Assembly (NCBI GenBank): GCA_903970355.1
Contig: CAJCIF010000220.1
Location: 1 to 12,901, forward strand
Direction of reading: 5' to 3'
Length of the DNA stretch: 12,901 nucleotides
Origin: Actinomycetota bacterium
GTDB taxonomy: Bacteria; Cyanobacteriota; Vampirovibrionia; Obscuribacterales; Obscuribacteraceae
A program made the position numbers and the translations under genes. The notes under the pieces are model-generated. The model did no database searches. It was not told where the DNA came from and saw nothing but the letters and a program-made list of their open reading frames with translations. Positions within the stretch are counted from its first letter, which is position 1. Each line of letters begins with the position of its first letter. This document shows, piece by piece, positions 12,095 through 12,901 of this stretch.

Positions 12095-12901
12095 ATGGTA
12101 GATAATCCGGGTCATAAACATCACAGGAATTCTGCAACCCAACAACCTGAATCGCTTGCTAAAGCTGAAGCAGATGTGACAAGCAGTATTCGATACCACT
12201 TAACCGCTACTGAAAGACACATGGAACCTGATCCGGAAGTTGCCTACCACGCATTGATTTCCAGCTATAGCCAATTTAAAAAAACGCATGATGCAAAAGC
12301 AGTTCAACAATACGTCACAGATTTAACTGCGCAATGCAAGAAGAATGGCTGGTTGCCAGAACTGGCTGTCGCATTTGGGTACGAGCATATGTCCAATCAG
12401 AGCATTTATTCCAGACTTTCTCCTAGCCAACTAGACAAACTTGCTACCAGTAAAGATCCACTCAAAGCAGCACTCGGTCAAGAGTTGCAGGCGGATGTGG
12501 AGACAATCAAATCGCGTAATCCAAACACGAAGAAAGAAGGCGGTGGATGGTTCCATTCCGCAACAGAAGTAGCCGGGCTAGGCAGAGACGATCTCAATGC
12601 CAGCATGGATCTCTATGAGCCACAGCGAAGGGCAATACAAGAAGGGGAAGATTTGCAAGGTGGCCTCTTCGATAAGGTTTATCGTTTCGCACATGCCGGA
12701 AAAGCTGCTGGAGATACCGATGTTCTCACACGGGAGGATTTTGTTGATTTCCTCAACAAGAACATAAAAACACTATCCAGTGTCGATTTAAGTCGAACTC
12801 GTCGAATAATCGAGAACTGGAGTAATGATAGCCTGAATTCTTTAAGCACCGGCGATGATACCACATTGCTATCTAAAAAATCTATTCGTCAAGCATTGGC
12901 G
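12095..12901 (+). CDS. Unrecognised large protein, 3' end beyond the window
   Basis: The frame is open from ATG 12095 to the last base, giving 269 residues with no stop, so the gene continues to the right. AGGGGG (12081-12086) at 8 bases is a strong ribosome site. The protein starts 'MVDNPGHKHHRNSATQQ' without a signal peptide. It is polar and helical, with conspicuous segments 'NGWLPELAVAFGYEHMS' (84-100), 'GWFHSATEVAGLGRDDLNAS' (151-170) and 'GGLFDKVYRFAHAG' (189-202). Residues 203-218 ('KAAGDTDVLTREDFVDF') recall a degenerate EF-hand loop with the v...E ending, but the first and third calcium ligands are missing, so calcium binding is doubtful. I do not recognise a family. Its own promoter candidate suggests it begins a transcript. 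Confidence 0.75.
   Translation, partial: MVDNPGHKHHRNSATQQPESLAKAEADVTSSIRYHLTATERHMEPDPEVAYHALISSYSQFKKTHDAKAVQQYVTDLTAQCKKNGWLPELAVAFGYEHMSNQSIYSRLSPSQLDKLATSKDPLKAALGQELQADVETIKSRNPNTKKEGGGWFHSATEVAGLGRDDLNASMDLYEPQRRAIQEGEDLQGGLFDKVYRFAHAGKAAGDTDVLTREDFVDFLNKNIKTLSSVDLSRTRRIIENWSNDSLNSLSTGDDTTLLSKKSIRQALA

Overview
The window reads as chromosomal DNA from a Gram-negative-type bacterium with moderate GC content (somewhat under 50% by eye) and loosely packed genes. The mix of secreted tetratricopeptide proteins, a Tic20/DUF4870-like membrane protein, an M48 protease with a zinc ribbon, a GAF-GGDEF protein and long intergenic gaps would suit a non-photosynthetic relative of cyanobacteria (Vampirovibrionia/Melainabacteria, for example Obscuribacterales). 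That placement is inference from general resemblance. There is no phage, insertion sequence, CRISPR array or obvious plasmid module.

Layout. 1-1187: the 3' part of a beta-propeller-like protein that enters from the left edge. 1313-2251: an M48 metalloprotease, closed by a strong terminator shared with the convergent operon on the minus strand. 2335-4574 (minus): a GAF-GGDEF diguanylate cyclase followed by a small coiled-coil/zinc-ribbon protein. 4771-6054 (plus): a Tic20-like membrane protein and a secreted low-complexity/TPR protein 12 bases apart. 6112-6642 (minus): an unrecognised soluble protein. 6907-7752 (plus): an exported protein with a VirB10/TrbI-like domain.

Next come about 300 bases without a gene (7753-8068). 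They hold two 85-base hairpin repeats and a separate inverted repeat with a perfect 22-bp stem. 8069-8836 (minus) is an exported five-TPR protein. Divergent from it are two tandem, paralogous thymidylate-kinase-like proteins (8947-9603 and 9660-10385), which share unusual substitutions in the nucleotide-binding region. 10423-10878 (minus) is dtd. 11037-11113 is the initiator tRNA-fMet with encoded CCA. 11299-11967 is a small exported TPR-like protein. From 12095 an unrecognised gene runs off the right edge; its promoter candidate has a palindrome in the spacer.

How the genes relate. Three themes recur: export (four proteins with signal peptides), protein scaffolding by TPRs (three of those four), and C-terminal CPxC...CPxC zinc ribbons on the two neighbouring convergent genes. 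Housekeeping translation is represented by dtd and tRNA-fMet. No single obvious pathway links the region. The least explained parts are the paired kinases with altered motifs and the repeat-hairpin cluster at 7753-8068.
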